IMG/VR virus record: IMGVR_UViG_3300036845_000466
Span: 1 to 63,051 of that record
Strand: one strand, 5' to 3'
Length of the DNA: 63,051 nucleotides
Source of the DNA: a virus
Part shown: in pieces, positions 31,801-39,880 of the stretch
How the letters are laid out: every line of letters begins with the position of its first letter
Numbering within the stretch: position 1 is the first letter of the stretch
Notes under the pieces: generated by a model
Told to the model about the DNA's origin: nothing
The model's input: the letters and a program-made list of their open reading frames with translations, nothing else
The model's database searches: none
Translations under genes and position numbers: made by a program

Positions 31801-32069
31801 AGGACTTCCCGGGCTGCGGCGAGGATCTGCCGGTTAGGCGCGGTGATCCAGACAGGCAGCTTGATCGTGCGGTTGGACGCCCGGCGGCCGAACGGGCGCT
31901 CGCCGTCCAGGATCAGCGACGCTACGAAGTCGGTAGTCGGCTGCGGGGCCCCCGGGTCGGCCCCTGGCTGCAATTGGAACTTTGCGGCCGGGCAGAGCGG
32001 GTTGCTCGAGAAGACGCCGCCGCCGAGCAGTTCGACCGTGTTGGCGATAACCAGGGAGTCGAACCCCAT
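28848..32069 (-). CDS. Distal tail/minor tail protein with Gly-rich adhesin-like domain, 1073 aa
   Basis: The first ~170 residues resemble distal tail (Dit-like) proteins (SLILDGERPFGRRASNRTIK, then FNTRLEKQLIGMQLVLTIPA), placed right after the tape measure as expected. Residues ~180-380 look like a carbohydrate-binding beta sandwich. Residues ~420-830 are extremely Gly-rich (GGGGAGAGRTTAGVGAGGGG) with Trp-Cys landmarks, like polyglycine-II sandwich adhesins. The end is again beta-rich. Probably a tail-tip adhesin that touches the host surface. ATG 32069 overlaps the tape measure stop. Confidence 0.78.
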   Translation of the reverse strand: MGFDSLVIANTVELLGGGVFSSNPLCPAAKFQLQPGADPGAPQPTTDFVASLILDGERPFGRRASNRTIKLPVWITAPNRQILAAAREVLQMAIDQDYFTIVWTRDPTAGNPGGIALPLVLDCFRANATTVSFNTRLEKQLIGMQLVLTIPALPYGRSDSQTQVAFSAPVPANPPVSPPPAPVVLDNFSQINSPLFQQSSQCVVGPNTCLWDPDFFGDPGGQNTSLNYAASFTAPVNLTGMTSLQMWLGLGSRYYANLEYHGKIHGTGVYISLTDTNGVTLSFSRNNLFLPVSDSAQSPVFSRVSIPLPTGNASFNYASVASYSVTIVNRQDRVRRLANVTAYLDALTAYPGSQQVSPVVRGAVYTIYQVAGTARAAVSMSFQQPPSAGTTTTVTTAGAGSYTVPNGTAYLSVNAIGGGGAGAGRTTAGVGAGGGGAEDSAELNFAAQAGQVIPYVNGAGATAGASPANGQATVFGPVPGGTLQLVANGGLSVPTNGTVAGLGGSGSGNSVEHPGGAGRSNPAGTFGGGGGSSGGPLAAGNTPIGSGSVSFSSSTTWTCPPGVTQVLAECWGGGAAGGGSNGAGNNGQGGGGGEYRNGLVPVTPGNNYTVTVGAGGASVSGGVSGNNGTQSVFTGDSSVQVIAKPGTGGAATSSGFSPSNGGNGGTGTTGFSGGHGGPAYPYVGGGGSSAGTNAAGNPGGSPGGAIAPAGGGNGGNSSGANFANGSPGVAPGGGGGGTWNNAFSSGAGAAGQVRLTYPASTGAPTSSGGAAVTGGGAGGNGGGSPGAAGSAGAAPGGGGGGANSSGSTLAGGNGANGQLGITPFASAAFKSLIVHRPPLGALKTFQPLASVGGGSDAPDGTHQYTMPQPVTGVNADFGGTYTIYLINSLWNGGSGSGTTRNIFVTVTQFEYAGGPGYSVSTTTITVAPNQVNNGIVQAGVLTLPVKAVAPDNLGGYYTVSVTDSNTSDRFYDCLFLDTMGQTVVINVPSSSSGYLTYYIDAPDPNVSLGRIMGSQSGRPNAISVMDNTQAISGGPLYVEPADGENQLFVYCADAQAPNVSLKYYSTYYFDRTQ

Positions 32070-35000
32070 CAGCTGCCTCCGCGCGGGTACCTGTTACGGA
32101 ACGACGCCGCCGCAGCAGATCCGTTGATCGCGCTGCCGACGTGCCGCCCGACGCCGGCCGGCACCGAACCGGTCACGGCTGTCAGCTGCTGGAGGTCAGC
32201 GTGCAGCTGGTCGAGCTTATCGCTGAAGTCGCCGCCGCTGCCTGAGATGACCGGTTCTGGTCTGCCTGTGCCGTTGTACGCCAGGGTGTAGCCAGGCTGC
32301 AGGTAGCCGCCCTTGTCGTACCAGCCGTAGCCCAGCTCGTGAGCCCAGGCAGCCTCCGGGTCGCCGTACCGCTGCTTGATGTAGTTGAGCATGCCGGTGA
32401 TCTGGCCGGCCGCCGTGGTCGAGTTGCCGCCGTACTGGGCGTACTCAGACGGTCCGTTGATGAACTGGGCCAGGCCGTAGGCGCCGCTGGTCGGGTTGGT
32501 GGCGTTGATGTTGAAGCCGGCCTCGCGGTTCTCCACCTCGTCCAGGGCGATCCATTCAGCGCCGGTCCAGCCGACCGAGGCGGCCATGCTCTGCATCAGC
32601 GCCTGCACGGTCGCGCCGGAGCCGGACGGCTTGAGCGTGGCGCTGCCCGTGCCCTGGCCGGTGGCCTTGTTCGGCTGGCCGATGATCCACTTGGCGAAGT
32701 CGCCGACCAGGGTAGCGGGCATGCCGAGCAGCGCCCGGCCGACTATGCCGCCCATTCCCCCGGAGCTGGAACCGCCGAGCAGGTCAAGGACGGCGTTAGA
32801 CAGGGCGGTCGGGTTGCCGGTGGCGATCGCCAGCACCGCCTTGCCCAGGTCAGCGACGCCGCCGAGCACGTTCCCGCCGGTCGGATTCTGCGCGCCGAGA
32901 ACGGCGCCACGGCCGGGGGCAGGGGAGCCGACAGCGCCTCCGGTCGCGAAGCCGGGGACGCCCATCATCTTGAACAGCCAGCCGTATTCCCTGGTCTTGT
33001 CCTTGTCGATGACAGCCTCGCCCGGCTCGAGCAGGGCAGGCACGCTGTCGCCGCCGCCGTAGCCGGGCAACTTGCCACCGCTGGCCAGGGTGATCAGCGG
33101 GATCTTGAGGCTTCCCAGGCCGACTGCGTTGATCACGCTGTCGAACAGGCCGATCAGCTTGTCCAGCACGTTGTTTACGACGAACTTGACCGGGCCCTCG
33201 ACCGCGCCCTCGACCTTGCCCCAGACGCCCGAGATGGCACTTACCGCCGTGTTGAACCAGCCGGGCATGGTCTTGGTGAACAGGTTCTGGATCGGGTCGG
33301 CGACGTTTTTGACAACCCAGTTGTATGCGCCCTGCAGACCGCTCTGGAACGGGGCGATAAATTTCGTCCGCATGAACGATATGGCGCTGTCGAATCCGCT
33401 GGGAATTGTCTTGGTGAAAAAGTCGACAACGGGGGTGACAAAGTGTGCGTCGATCCAGTTGAGCACCCCGGTCAAAGTGCTCTGAACAGGGATTACGAGC
33501 TTTGTCTTCAGGAAATTCACCGTGTCGTCCCAGGCATTGGGCAGCGACTTGGTGAACCAGTTGATCATGGGGTCGATGAAGTCGTTGAGCATCCACTTGT
33601 AAACGTCGTCGCCGACCGACTTAACCGTGCCCCACACCGCGCTCCAGTGCGTGACCAGCTCGGATATTCCGACCACCAGCAGCGCGATCGCGGCGATGAT
33701 CAGCCCGATCGGGTTGGCTAGCAGCTCGGCGTCGAGGATCGTCTGGATCGCCGCCCACAGCTTCATGGCGCCGACGATGGCGAGGACGCCGGCCACGATG
33801 GCGCCGAGCACCGAGGGCGGAATCGCGTTGATGATGTCTGCCAGGGCGGTCGCTACCGACTGGATCACCTGCGCGATGGACGCGGTGAAAATGTTAGCGA
33901 ATTCGAGCAGCAGCGGCAGGATCACCGGCAGGACCGTGGTCAGCACCTGGAGGACCCCGACGACCAGCTTGGTTATCGACGGCAGCAGCGTCTCGATGGC
34001 GTTCGACAAGGTGGTGGCGAGCAGCCCTGACAGCTGCCCGATGAACTGGATGACCGGCGGCAGCAGTGGAGCCAGGCCGGTCAGGATCAGGTTGATCAGC
34101 TTGGCCAGGGGTCCGGCCAGGTTCTCGAGCGCGTCCCCGAGGATGGCGAAGGTGCCGGTATTCTCCAGCACGGTGAACACCTGGCTGATGGCGCCTGCGA
34201 ATGCGCTGAGCCCGGGGGCAATTCCGATAAGCAGCTGCGCGAGGGCACCGAAAGCGGACACCAGGTCACCGAGAATTGCCCCGGCCAGGTTAGCGATAAT
34301 AGACCCGATAATGGTCAGCGGGGGCGTAAGCGCCTTTACTACCCCGGCAAACTGAGCGATTATAGGCGCCAGGTCTTTAGCAAAAATGTCGGCCAGTTTG
34401 GCGACGACGGGCAGCAGCCCGCCGACCAGGCCGAGCAGCGCGCCGAGTACGGACATCGACGCGCGGACGGCCGGTGCCAGGTCAGCGAACAGGGCGCCCA
34501 GGTCGCCGCCGAACGAGGCAAGGATCTTGACGAACTCGCCGATGACTGGCACGGTAGCCTTGGCGACAATCGCCAGGCCAGGAAGCAGACTCGATACTAG
34601 TTTCTCAATGGCGACGATGAACGGTCCGAAAGCGGGCGCCGCCGCCTGCATCAGGGAGATCAGCCCTCTGATGATAGGGACCAGCCCGTTGAACACGCTC
34701 TGCAGCTGAGGTGCTACAACTTTGAAGATGCCCGCAAGCTGGGGCTCGAGCGACTTCAGCAGCTTCGGCACCTGGCTGAGCACGGCCGACAGCGCTGGGA
34801 TAATCGGGCCGGACGCCGCCGCCAGCACAGCCTTGGCGTCGGTGCCGATCGCCGAGAACTGCGCCTTGATCTTGGGCGAGCTTTTCGCGACAGCGGCCAC
34901 CAGGCCGCCGATCAGCGCCACGCCGATGCCGACGCCGGCGATGCCGCCGAGCGCGGGCAGGGCGGCCAGGCCGGCGCTGACCGCCCCGGTGATCAGCGCC

Positions 35001-35668
35001 GGCTTCAGCCCGATGCCGAGGATGCCAGGGCCGATGCCGCCTGCGACGTTCTTGGCGAGGGCGGTCGCCCCGTTGCTGTTGTTGTTGTTGCTGCTGCCCC
35101 CGCCGCTCTTGCTGCTGCCGCCGCCTGAGCTGCTGCTCGAGCTGCTGCTGTTCCCGCCTGCGCTGGTGGTTGTCGTGGTCGTGGTCGTGGTGCTGCGGGC
35201 CGGCGTGCTGAGGACGTTCACCCGGTTGACGCTGTTCGCGGTGCCGCCGTTGGTGCCCAGCACCTGGCCGACCGTGCTGACCCGGTTGGTGCCGCCCGAG
35301 CCGCCTCCGGTGTTCGTGGCGGGCGCCTGGACGATTTTGCCGAGCAGGCCGCCCTGGGCGCTCTGGGAGGCGCTGGGAGCCCCGGTGACAGGGTGCGGCG
35401 AGAACAGGGCGTTCAGGGCCCCCAGGACGCTGCCCTGGGGGCTCGAGCGCAGCCGCTGGGCCGCCTGGCGGCTGATCTGGTTGTCCAGGTCGGAGAACGC
35501 CTTGGTGGCCTTGGAGAGGCTGGCGCTGTCGAAGACAGCTGAGACCTTGATCTCGTGCTTGTTGTCCGTGAACCGCTTGACGCGCGCCTCGGCCGCGTCC
35601 ATGTCCCGGTCAAACTGGGCGGTGTCGACGGTCAGCCTGGCGTCGATGCTTCCTGCGTCGAAACCCAC
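32069..35668 (-). CDS. Tape measure protein with C-terminal lytic transglycosylase-like domain
   Basis: 1199 aa; the largest tail gene, after the chaperones. The N-terminus is a helical/coiled part (DTAQFDRDMDAAEARVKRFT), then a Ser/Thr-rich spacer, then long hydrophobic runs (GLAALPALGGIAGVGIGVAL, then LLEFANIFTASIAQVIQSVA) typical of tape measures. Residues ~1040-1140 read like a lysozyme/SLT domain (DEVENREAGFNINATNPTSG, YGLAQF, AWAHELGYGWYDKGG), expected to open the wall during DNA entry. At about 1.5 angstrom per residue the tail would be roughly 180 nm. GTG start at 35668. Confidence 0.93.
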   Translation of the reverse strand: MGFDAGSIDARLTVDTAQFDRDMDAAEARVKRFTDNKHEIKVSAVFDSASLSKATKAFSDLDNQISRQAAQRLRSSPQGSVLGALNALFSPHPVTGAPSASQSAQGGLLGKIVQAPATNTGGGSGGTNRVSTVGQVLGTNGGTANSVNRVNVLSTPARSTTTTTTTTTSAGGNSSSSSSSSGGGSSKSGGGSSNNNNSNGATALAKNVAGGIGPGILGIGLKPALITGAVSAGLAALPALGGIAGVGIGVALIGGLVAAVAKSSPKIKAQFSAIGTDAKAVLAAASGPIIPALSAVLSQVPKLLKSLEPQLAGIFKVVAPQLQSVFNGLVPIIRGLISLMQAAAPAFGPFIVAIEKLVSSLLPGLAIVAKATVPVIGEFVKILASFGGDLGALFADLAPAVRASMSVLGALLGLVGGLLPVVAKLADIFAKDLAPIIAQFAGVVKALTPPLTIIGSIIANLAGAILGDLVSAFGALAQLLIGIAPGLSAFAGAISQVFTVLENTGTFAILGDALENLAGPLAKLINLILTGLAPLLPPVIQFIGQLSGLLATTLSNAIETLLPSITKLVVGVLQVLTTVLPVILPLLLEFANIFTASIAQVIQSVATALADIINAIPPSVLGAIVAGVLAIVGAMKLWAAIQTILDAELLANPIGLIIAAIALLVVGISELVTHWSAVWGTVKSVGDDVYKWMLNDFIDPMINWFTKSLPNAWDDTVNFLKTKLVIPVQSTLTGVLNWIDAHFVTPVVDFFTKTIPSGFDSAISFMRTKFIAPFQSGLQGAYNWVVKNVADPIQNLFTKTMPGWFNTAVSAISGVWGKVEGAVEGPVKFVVNNVLDKLIGLFDSVINAVGLGSLKIPLITLASGGKLPGYGGGDSVPALLEPGEAVIDKDKTREYGWLFKMMGVPGFATGGAVGSPAPGRGAVLGAQNPTGGNVLGGVADLGKAVLAIATGNPTALSNAVLDLLGGSSSGGMGGIVGRALLGMPATLVGDFAKWIIGQPNKATGQGTGSATLKPSGSGATVQALMQSMAASVGWTGAEWIALDEVENREAGFNINATNPTSGAYGLAQFINGPSEYAQYGGNSTTAAGQITGMLNYIKQRYGDPEAAWAHELGYGWYDKGGYLQPGYTLAYNGTGRPEPVISGSGGDFSDKLDQLHADLQQLTAVTGSVPAGVGRHVGSAINGSAAAASFRNRYPRGGS

Positions 35669-35683
35669 TGCCTCACCGCCTTC

Positions 35684-36095
35684 CTACCACTGCCGGCGGG
35701 ACCTGGGGTCTGTCTCCAGCTCGGCCCTCATTGCTGCCAGGTCGATCACGTTCTGCCCTGTGTCGACGCCCGTTCTGACCTGCGGGGCCATCTCTCCGCT
35801 GCCGCCTGTGAAATCCTGGCCGGCGTCACGGTTCCGCGAGAACATCACGTCTTCGTCCTGGTCGAGCCCTTCCAGGTACGCCTCTTTCTTGTCCCAGGTC
35901 AGCGCGTCCCACTCGTCTTCGCTGAACTGGAGATACCGCCGTACCGCGTAGAGGATTACCCGGCGCGTGCGGGCAGCTTCGTCACATTGCTCCCACCGCC
36001 GGGCGCGGCTTCCGGGGACATCACCTCCTGCTGCAGCCAGCCGTAGAACATCACGCGGATGCGGATCGGGAGAGCGAGGATGTCCTTTTGGGACG
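35684..36095 (-). CDS. Second tail assembly chaperone frame, reached by -1 frameshift
   Basis: The frame read after a -1 shift from the chaperone gene is open from just after a TGA near 36096 to the TAG at 35684-35686. It encodes WEQCDEAARTRRVILYAVRR, then LQFSEDEWDALTWDKKEAYL, ending RQW. It has no ATG, GTG or TTG until a Met at 35845, in the middle of the coding-like region, so it cannot be started independently and must be fused to the upstream product. TCCCAAAAGG at 36084-36093 is a candidate slip site. This matches the lambda gpG/gpGT arrangement between tail tube and tape measure. Confidence 0.8.
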
Positions 36096-36396
36096 GGTCA
36101 CCGGAGCACAGCTGAGCGAACAGGCCGGCCATTGCCTCGTGGAACTTGATGATGAATTCCGGGTCCAGGTCGTCGACCGCGTTGAACAAGTCGGCGATGT
36201 CGGCCCCGGCAGTGGTGAGGCTGGCCGGCAGGTCGGCCTTAAGCTCCGTTGTCAGTTTCTTGATCCCTGACATGTAGTCGGCGATCTGCCGGTCAGTCGG
36301 TTCCTTGATAACCCCGTGGATTGCGTTCGGAGCATCCTTGGTGCGGAAATCGTAGTCGAGAGGCTCGACTACGGTTCCCGCGTTGAATCCGCCCAT
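35956..36396 (-). CDS. Tail assembly chaperone (gpG-like), 146 aa
   Basis: Short product of the frameshifted chaperone pair between tail tube and tape measure. It begins MGGFNAGTVVEPLDYDFRTK and is mostly helical (DLFNAVDDLDPEFIIKFHEA). A fraction of ribosomes should slip -1 to give the long form ending at 35684. AAAGGGGAA lies before ATG 36396. These proteins coat the tape measure during tail assembly and are not in the virion. Confidence 0.88.
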   Translation of the reverse strand: MGGFNAGTVVEPLDYDFRTKDAPNAIHGVIKEPTDRQIADYMSGIKKLTTELKADLPASLTTAGADIADLFNAVDDLDPEFIIKFHEAMAGLFAQLCSGDPSQKDILALPIRIRVMFYGWLQQEVMSPEAAPGGGSNVTKLPARAG

Positions 36397-36420
36397 TGCG
36401 TGTTCCCCTTTCTTTACGCG

Positions 36421-37038
36421 TTAGGAGGTGGCGACTGCCGTCAGGTCCGTCCAGGTGATGGCGTTGAACGGGCAGATGGCAGACAGGGTGAGCGGGTACA
36501 GGCGCTGCTGCGCCGCGCGGCGGAAAGCGGTCTGCACCTGGCCGGCCGACACCACCACGGGGATGTAGAGCACGCGCGCGAACCCGAGCTGGTTCTGGCC
36601 CACGACCGCGACCGAGAGCGTCTGGAAGTTGGTGGAGAGGGTCAGCACCGACTTGCCTGGCTGCCCGGCACCCGCCGCCGTGACCGCCGTGACGCCGCCG
36701 TTGCCCCATGCCTGGTTGATGTGCGAGAGAGTTTCCTCGGACAGGTTGGTGGTCAGCTGCAGCTCGGCGGTGTTGACCGCGACGCCCACGGGGGTGGGCT
36801 GCTCTTCGATGTTGATGTTCTGCGTGGTCGGGTTGAACGTCAGGGTGACGCCGGCCTCGGTAGCACCGATGTACGACCACCCGGCGGTCAGCCAGGCCGA
36901 GCCGACGCCCAGGTTGGCGTCAGACGGAACGGACGCGCCGACGCCCGCTGAGGGGTTGGGCGCGGTGAACATGAGCCCGACGCCGTACACCACGTTGGTG
37001 GTGGTATAGGCCGGCGGAGTGTACGGCAGCGATGGCAC
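36421..37038 (-). CDS. Major tail (tube) protein, 205 aa
   Basis: Position (before the chaperones), length and sequence fit the siphovirus tail tube fold: WLTAGWSYIGATEAGVTLTF, NIEEQPTPVGVAVNTAELQL, LGFARVLYIPVVVSAGQVQT. It polymerises around the tape measure. GTG 37038 with AAGGATAA upstream. Expected to be highly expressed. Confidence 0.87.
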   Translation of the reverse strand: MPSLPYTPPAYTTTNVVYGVGLMFTAPNPSAGVGASVPSDANLGVGSAWLTAGWSYIGATEAGVTLTFNPTTQNINIEEQPTPVGVAVNTAELQLTTNLSEETLSHINQAWGNGGVTAVTAAGAGQPGKSVLTLSTNFQTLSVAVVGQNQLGFARVLYIPVVVSAGQVQTAFRRAAQQRLYPLTLSAICPFNAITWTDLTAVATS

Positions 37039-37044
37039 AGCCCG

Positions 37045-37458
37045 TTATCCTTCCACGGTCAGGGTGACCTGCGCGTTCTCGGCCGCCTGCTGAAGGGAGG
37101 CCAGACGCTCGAGGGGCACCGGCGTGAACTCGTTGTCCACGAACAAGCCTCCGAAGTGCAGCTCGGAGTGCGGCAGCTCGACCTTGACCTTGACCGTGGC
37201 CGGCCCGTGCAGGCCCGCCTCCAGCTTGTCGGCTTCCTGCCGGAGAGCGCGGATGCGCGCAGCCGCGTTGGTGTCGTCGCCAGGGGGAGCCGGGCGGGTT
37301 TCCTCGGCCGTGGCCGGCGGGCGGATCATGCTGGTCGGCTGCGGCACGTTCTGGATCGCACCTCCTGCCTGCGGGACAGGGGCGGCAGTCTGCTGGTCGG
37401 CTGCAGCGGGTACCGCTGTCTTGGCCTGCGTGCCTGCCTGGCTGTTCTCGTCTGCCAT
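37045..37458 (-). CDS. Hypothetical neck/tail-region protein, 137 aa
   Basis: I use ATG 37458 (MADENSQAG), which has GAGAGG at a proper distance; an ATG three codons earlier is too close to it. The first half is a Pro/Ala/Gln-rich disordered segment. The second half has a helix (AARIRALRQEADKLEAGL) and a small beta domain (VKVKVELPHSELHFGGLFVD). Between two tail proteins; role unknown. Confidence 0.65.
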   Translation of the reverse strand: MADENSQAGTQAKTAVPAAADQQTAAPVPQAGGAIQNVPQPTSMIRPPATAEETRPAPPGDDTNAAARIRALRQEADKLEAGLHGPATVKVKVELPHSELHFGGLFVDNEFTPVPLERLASLQQAAENAQVTLTVEG

Positions 37459-37471
37459 GCTGGTCATCCTC

Positions 37472-37945
37472 TCACGGCTGGATTGACGCCAGGGTGTAAG
37501 CCCTGACCAGGAGGGTGGTGGTCGTGGTGAACGCCACCGCGAAACAGCCCTGGGCGGCTGCAGGCCAGGCGGCGATCGTGGGTCCGCCCGCGATGCCGGT
37601 AGGCACCAGGTTCAGGTTCTGGATGTTGTACGTGACCGGGCTCTTGGGCCCGAGCCAGCCCGACTCGGTGGCCGCGATCGTCTTGGTGGTCGACGCGGGC
37701 AGCACCTGGCCTGCCACCGGGTCGCCGACGAGTACCTGCGTGATGCCGGCCAGGGTGGCGCCGCAGTAGTACCAGAGGAAGACGTTGCCGGTGTTGGGCA
37801 CCAGCACGACGTTGTTGCCGCCCCAGGCCACGATGCCGGCGCCGGTGTCGTAGCCGAAGCTGGCCGGCGCACCGCCGGTGAAAAAGTTGCCGTCCGAAGC
37901 GTTGAAGCTGTACGGCTGCAGGGGCGTGGTGACTAGTCCGGCCAT
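37472..37945 (-). CDS. Beta-rich tail protein, 157 aa
   Basis: Compact beta-rich sequence (GGNNVVLVPNTGNVFLWYYC, then GWLGPKSPVTYNIQNLNLVP). It sits between the tail terminator-like gene and the tail tube, so it may be a second tail or head-tail decoration component. No family recognised. Confidence 0.62.
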   Translation of the reverse strand: MAGLVTTPLQPYSFNASDGNFFTGGAPASFGYDTGAGIVAWGGNNVVLVPNTGNVFLWYYCGATLAGITQVLVGDPVAGQVLPASTTKTIAATESGWLGPKSPVTYNIQNLNLVPTGIAGGPTIAAWPAAAQGCFAVAFTTTTTLLVRAYTLASIQP

Positions 37946-37948
37946 CGG

Positions 37949-38386
37949 TTACTCCAGTGCCGTAGTGATCAGGTAGGTGCAGGTGAACTCGAACCGCCGG
38001 TCCTCGGGACTGAGCGGCAGCGGTACCGGGTGGCCGCCGGAGCGGGTCACCATCTTGACCAGCACGCCGTCTACCACGACGTTGTACGGGCCGTTGAGGA
38101 TCAGCGTGTCCAGCTGCTGGGCGGCCAGCTCGGCGGCCAGGGGGCTGTCCTCCGGGCCGCGCACGCGTGCCTGGAATCCCCAGGTGTCGAGCGCGGCTTC
38201 CTCGGTGACCCAGCCGGGGCCGGTCGTCGGCGTGAGGAACACCGCGCGGTCGGGCGCGCTGAGGATCTCCGGGCCGGGAAAGAACGGGTAGCCAAGCTCC
38301 TGCGCCGTGTTCCAGCCGAGCGAGGTCAGCAGGTCGATGAGCACGGTGGTCTTGGCGACGGCCGGGGCTGGCTGCGGGTAGGTCAC
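37949..38386 (-). CDS. Probable tail terminator/completion protein, 145 aa
   Basis: Order in the head-tail connector run and the pattern (helix TTVLIDLLTSLGW, then beta sheet FEFTCTYLITTALE) fit tail terminator proteins that cap the finished tube. GTG 38386 overlaps the previous stop. The identification is positional plus general fold impression. Confidence 0.55.
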   Translation of the reverse strand: MTYPQPAPAVAKTTVLIDLLTSLGWNTAQELGYPFFPGPEILSAPDRAVFLTPTTGPGWVTEEAALDTWGFQARVRGPEDSPLAAELAAQQLDTLILNGPYNVVVDGVLVKMVTRSGGHPVPLPLSPEDRRFEFTCTYLITTALE

Positions 38387-38889
38387 CGTTCCCCCTTGCC
38401 GGGCACGCGGATGACCTTGCCCGCCCGGGTGAAGAACCAGGGCAGCCCGGCCGCGATCAGGCGGCCGGTGCGCAGCCGGCTCTTGGCCCGCAGCTCTTCG
38501 TCGGTCAGCCGGTCGACCTTGGGCGCGCGGTCGTAGACCGTGCGCGGGCCGACCGTGACGCTCGGGTGGCCGGAGCGCATCAGGTCCAGGAACTCGCGCG
38601 GCGCGTGCACCTCCACCTGGTCGCTCAGGTGCTCGGCCGCGCGCTCGAGCGCCTTGACGCCGCCGTCCCGCAGCACCTCGGCTGCGTACACGGACAGGTA
38701 GTCGCGGAAGTGGGCGTACAGCGGGTCCTCGAGGTACTTGGCCTGGCCGCCGCGCGGGTGCCTGAACTCCAGGTGCTCGTGCTGGTAGTGGGCGTACCGC
38801 TGGTTGACCTCGACGTGCATCGTGACTTTTTCGCCCCGGCCCGTCTGGTCGCGCAGCACGGCGATACGCTCGGCGAAGGTGCTGGTCAT
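38383..38889 (-). CDS. Probable head-tail connector/neck protein, 168 aa
   Basis: Lies where HK97 gp10-like neck proteins are found. Basic and helical with RYAHYQHEHLEFRHPRGGQA and a long central helix region (SVYAAEVLRDGGVKALERAA), and ends in WFFTRAGKVIRVPGKGER. Coupled by overlaps on both sides. Identity inferred from position. Confidence 0.55.
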   Translation of the reverse strand: MTSTFAERIAVLRDQTGRGEKVTMHVEVNQRYAHYQHEHLEFRHPRGGQAKYLEDPLYAHFRDYLSVYAAEVLRDGGVKALERAAEHLSDQVEVHAPREFLDLMRSGHPSVTVGPRTVYDRAPKVDRLTDEELRAKSRLRTGRLIAAGLPWFFTRAGKVIRVPGKGER

Positions 38890-39410
38890 CCCTGCTGCAC
38901 ACCCCCTCCGAGCAGCCCGCCTGGCATCCAGTACCCGGGCGGGGTGTCGGCCTGCAGCGTGCCCGAGCCGTCGACAATGGTGTTGCTGTCGTCGCCGGTG
39001 AACACGTTGGGAATCCGGTTGATCACGACGCCGGTTTCCTGGTTGATGCCGCCGGCCGCCGCCGGGTCCAGCCGGAGCGAGCCCTTGCGCACCTCGGCCA
39101 GGAGGGCGATCGCGTCTTTGTAGACCAGGAACGCCGGGTGGTCGGCGGGCATCGCCTTGCCCTTGAGGTACGTCCGCCAGGCGTAGAACGCAGCCAGGTC
39201 CAGCGTGAGGTCGTGGAAGCTGTCCGGCGGGACCGCCTGCGGCACGCTGCTGTCCATGATCGAACCGAAGGAAATCGAGACGCGCGTGCTCGCCGACATC
39301 AGCGCAAGCGTGAGCTGCTGCGGACTGAGCGTGGCAGGCGTCCCGATGCCTGAGTCGGTCCCCTGGAGGACCGCGATCAGGTCGGCGATCGTGGCATACA
39401 GCACGGCCAT
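38886..39410 (-). CDS. Head-tail adaptor (gp6/DUF1320-like), 174 aa
   Basis: Starts MAVLYATIADLIAVLQG, as head completion adaptors of the gp6/gp36 class do. It continues with helices (LSPQQLTLALMSASTRVSIS, then LDLAAFYAWRTYLKGKAM) and a Pro/Gly-rich tail. It would form a ring under the portal. Overlaps the next gene by 4 bases. Confidence 0.65.
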   Translation of the reverse strand: MAVLYATIADLIAVLQGTDSGIGTPATLSPQQLTLALMSASTRVSISFGSIMDSSVPQAVPPDSFHDLTLDLAAFYAWRTYLKGKAMPADHPAFLVYKDAIALLAEVRKGSLRLDPAAAGGINQETGVVINRIPNVFTGDDSNTIVDGSGTLQADTPPGYWMPGGLLGGGVQQG

Positions 39411-39414
39411 CGGA

Positions 39415-39606
39415 CTATGGCACCACCGAAGCGAGTACCCAGGCCGCGAATCCGGCGGCCATCCAGGTCCAGGCGGGGATGTCGCCGAGCGAGTCGCCGC
39501 CGAAGGCGAACGCTGCCAGAACGAACAGGATGCCGGAGATCAGCATCATCCACCAGACGTGAGTGCCGCGCGGGTACGGGCCCGGTGCGGGTGCTACAGG
39601 TGCCAT
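39415..39606 (-). CDS. Small two-helix membrane protein, 63 aa (holin candidate)
   Basis: Two hydrophobic helices (WWMMLISGILFVLAAFAFGG and the C-terminal WTWMAAGFAAWVLASVV) joined by a short polar turn, with a Pro-rich N-terminus. Small two-helix proteins of this size are candidate holins, but its place among connector genes is unusual. Confidence 0.6.
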   Translation of the reverse strand: MAPVAPAPGPYPRGTHVWWMMLISGILFVLAAFAFGGDSLGDIPAWTWMAAGFAAWVLASVVP

Positions 39607-39607
39607 G

Positions 39608-39862
39608 TCAGACCTGCCCCTGGTTGAAGGGAAGATTGCCTCCGCCGGTCACGTCCTCGATGTTGGACGCGCCGAACGCGTAGCCGGCGTACGCCTGGGC
39701 CGTGGTCAGCGCCGAGATGAAGCCGGAAAGCGCTGTGGCCAGGGCAGACGACGCCGGAACGTCGATGATCGTGCCCCGGGCGATGTAGTTGTTGGGCACT
39801 CCGTCGTAGGTGAACGTCCCCTTGGGGATGTCCTTGATGACGAGCTGCGGGTTAGCGGCCAC
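39608..39862 (-). CDS. Hypothetical virion-region protein, 84 aa
   Basis: Short beta-rich start (PQLVIKDIPKGTFTYDGVPN) followed by an Ala-rich helix. Located between small connector and decoration genes. Its stop lies one base from the membrane protein start. Unrecognised. Confidence 0.62.
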   Translation of the reverse strand: MAANPQLVIKDIPKGTFTYDGVPNNYIARGTIIDVPASSALATALSGFISALTTAQAYAGYAFGASNIEDVTGGGNLPFNQGQV

Positions 39863-39880
39863 TGGTCGTTCCCTTCCGGT

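Noticed and set aside
34722-35951. A 409-codon + strand frame opposite the tape measure N-terminus
   Set aside because: Low-complexity Leu/Pro/Val runs result from reading the Ser/Thr/Asn-rich spacer backwards; the tape measure is certain.
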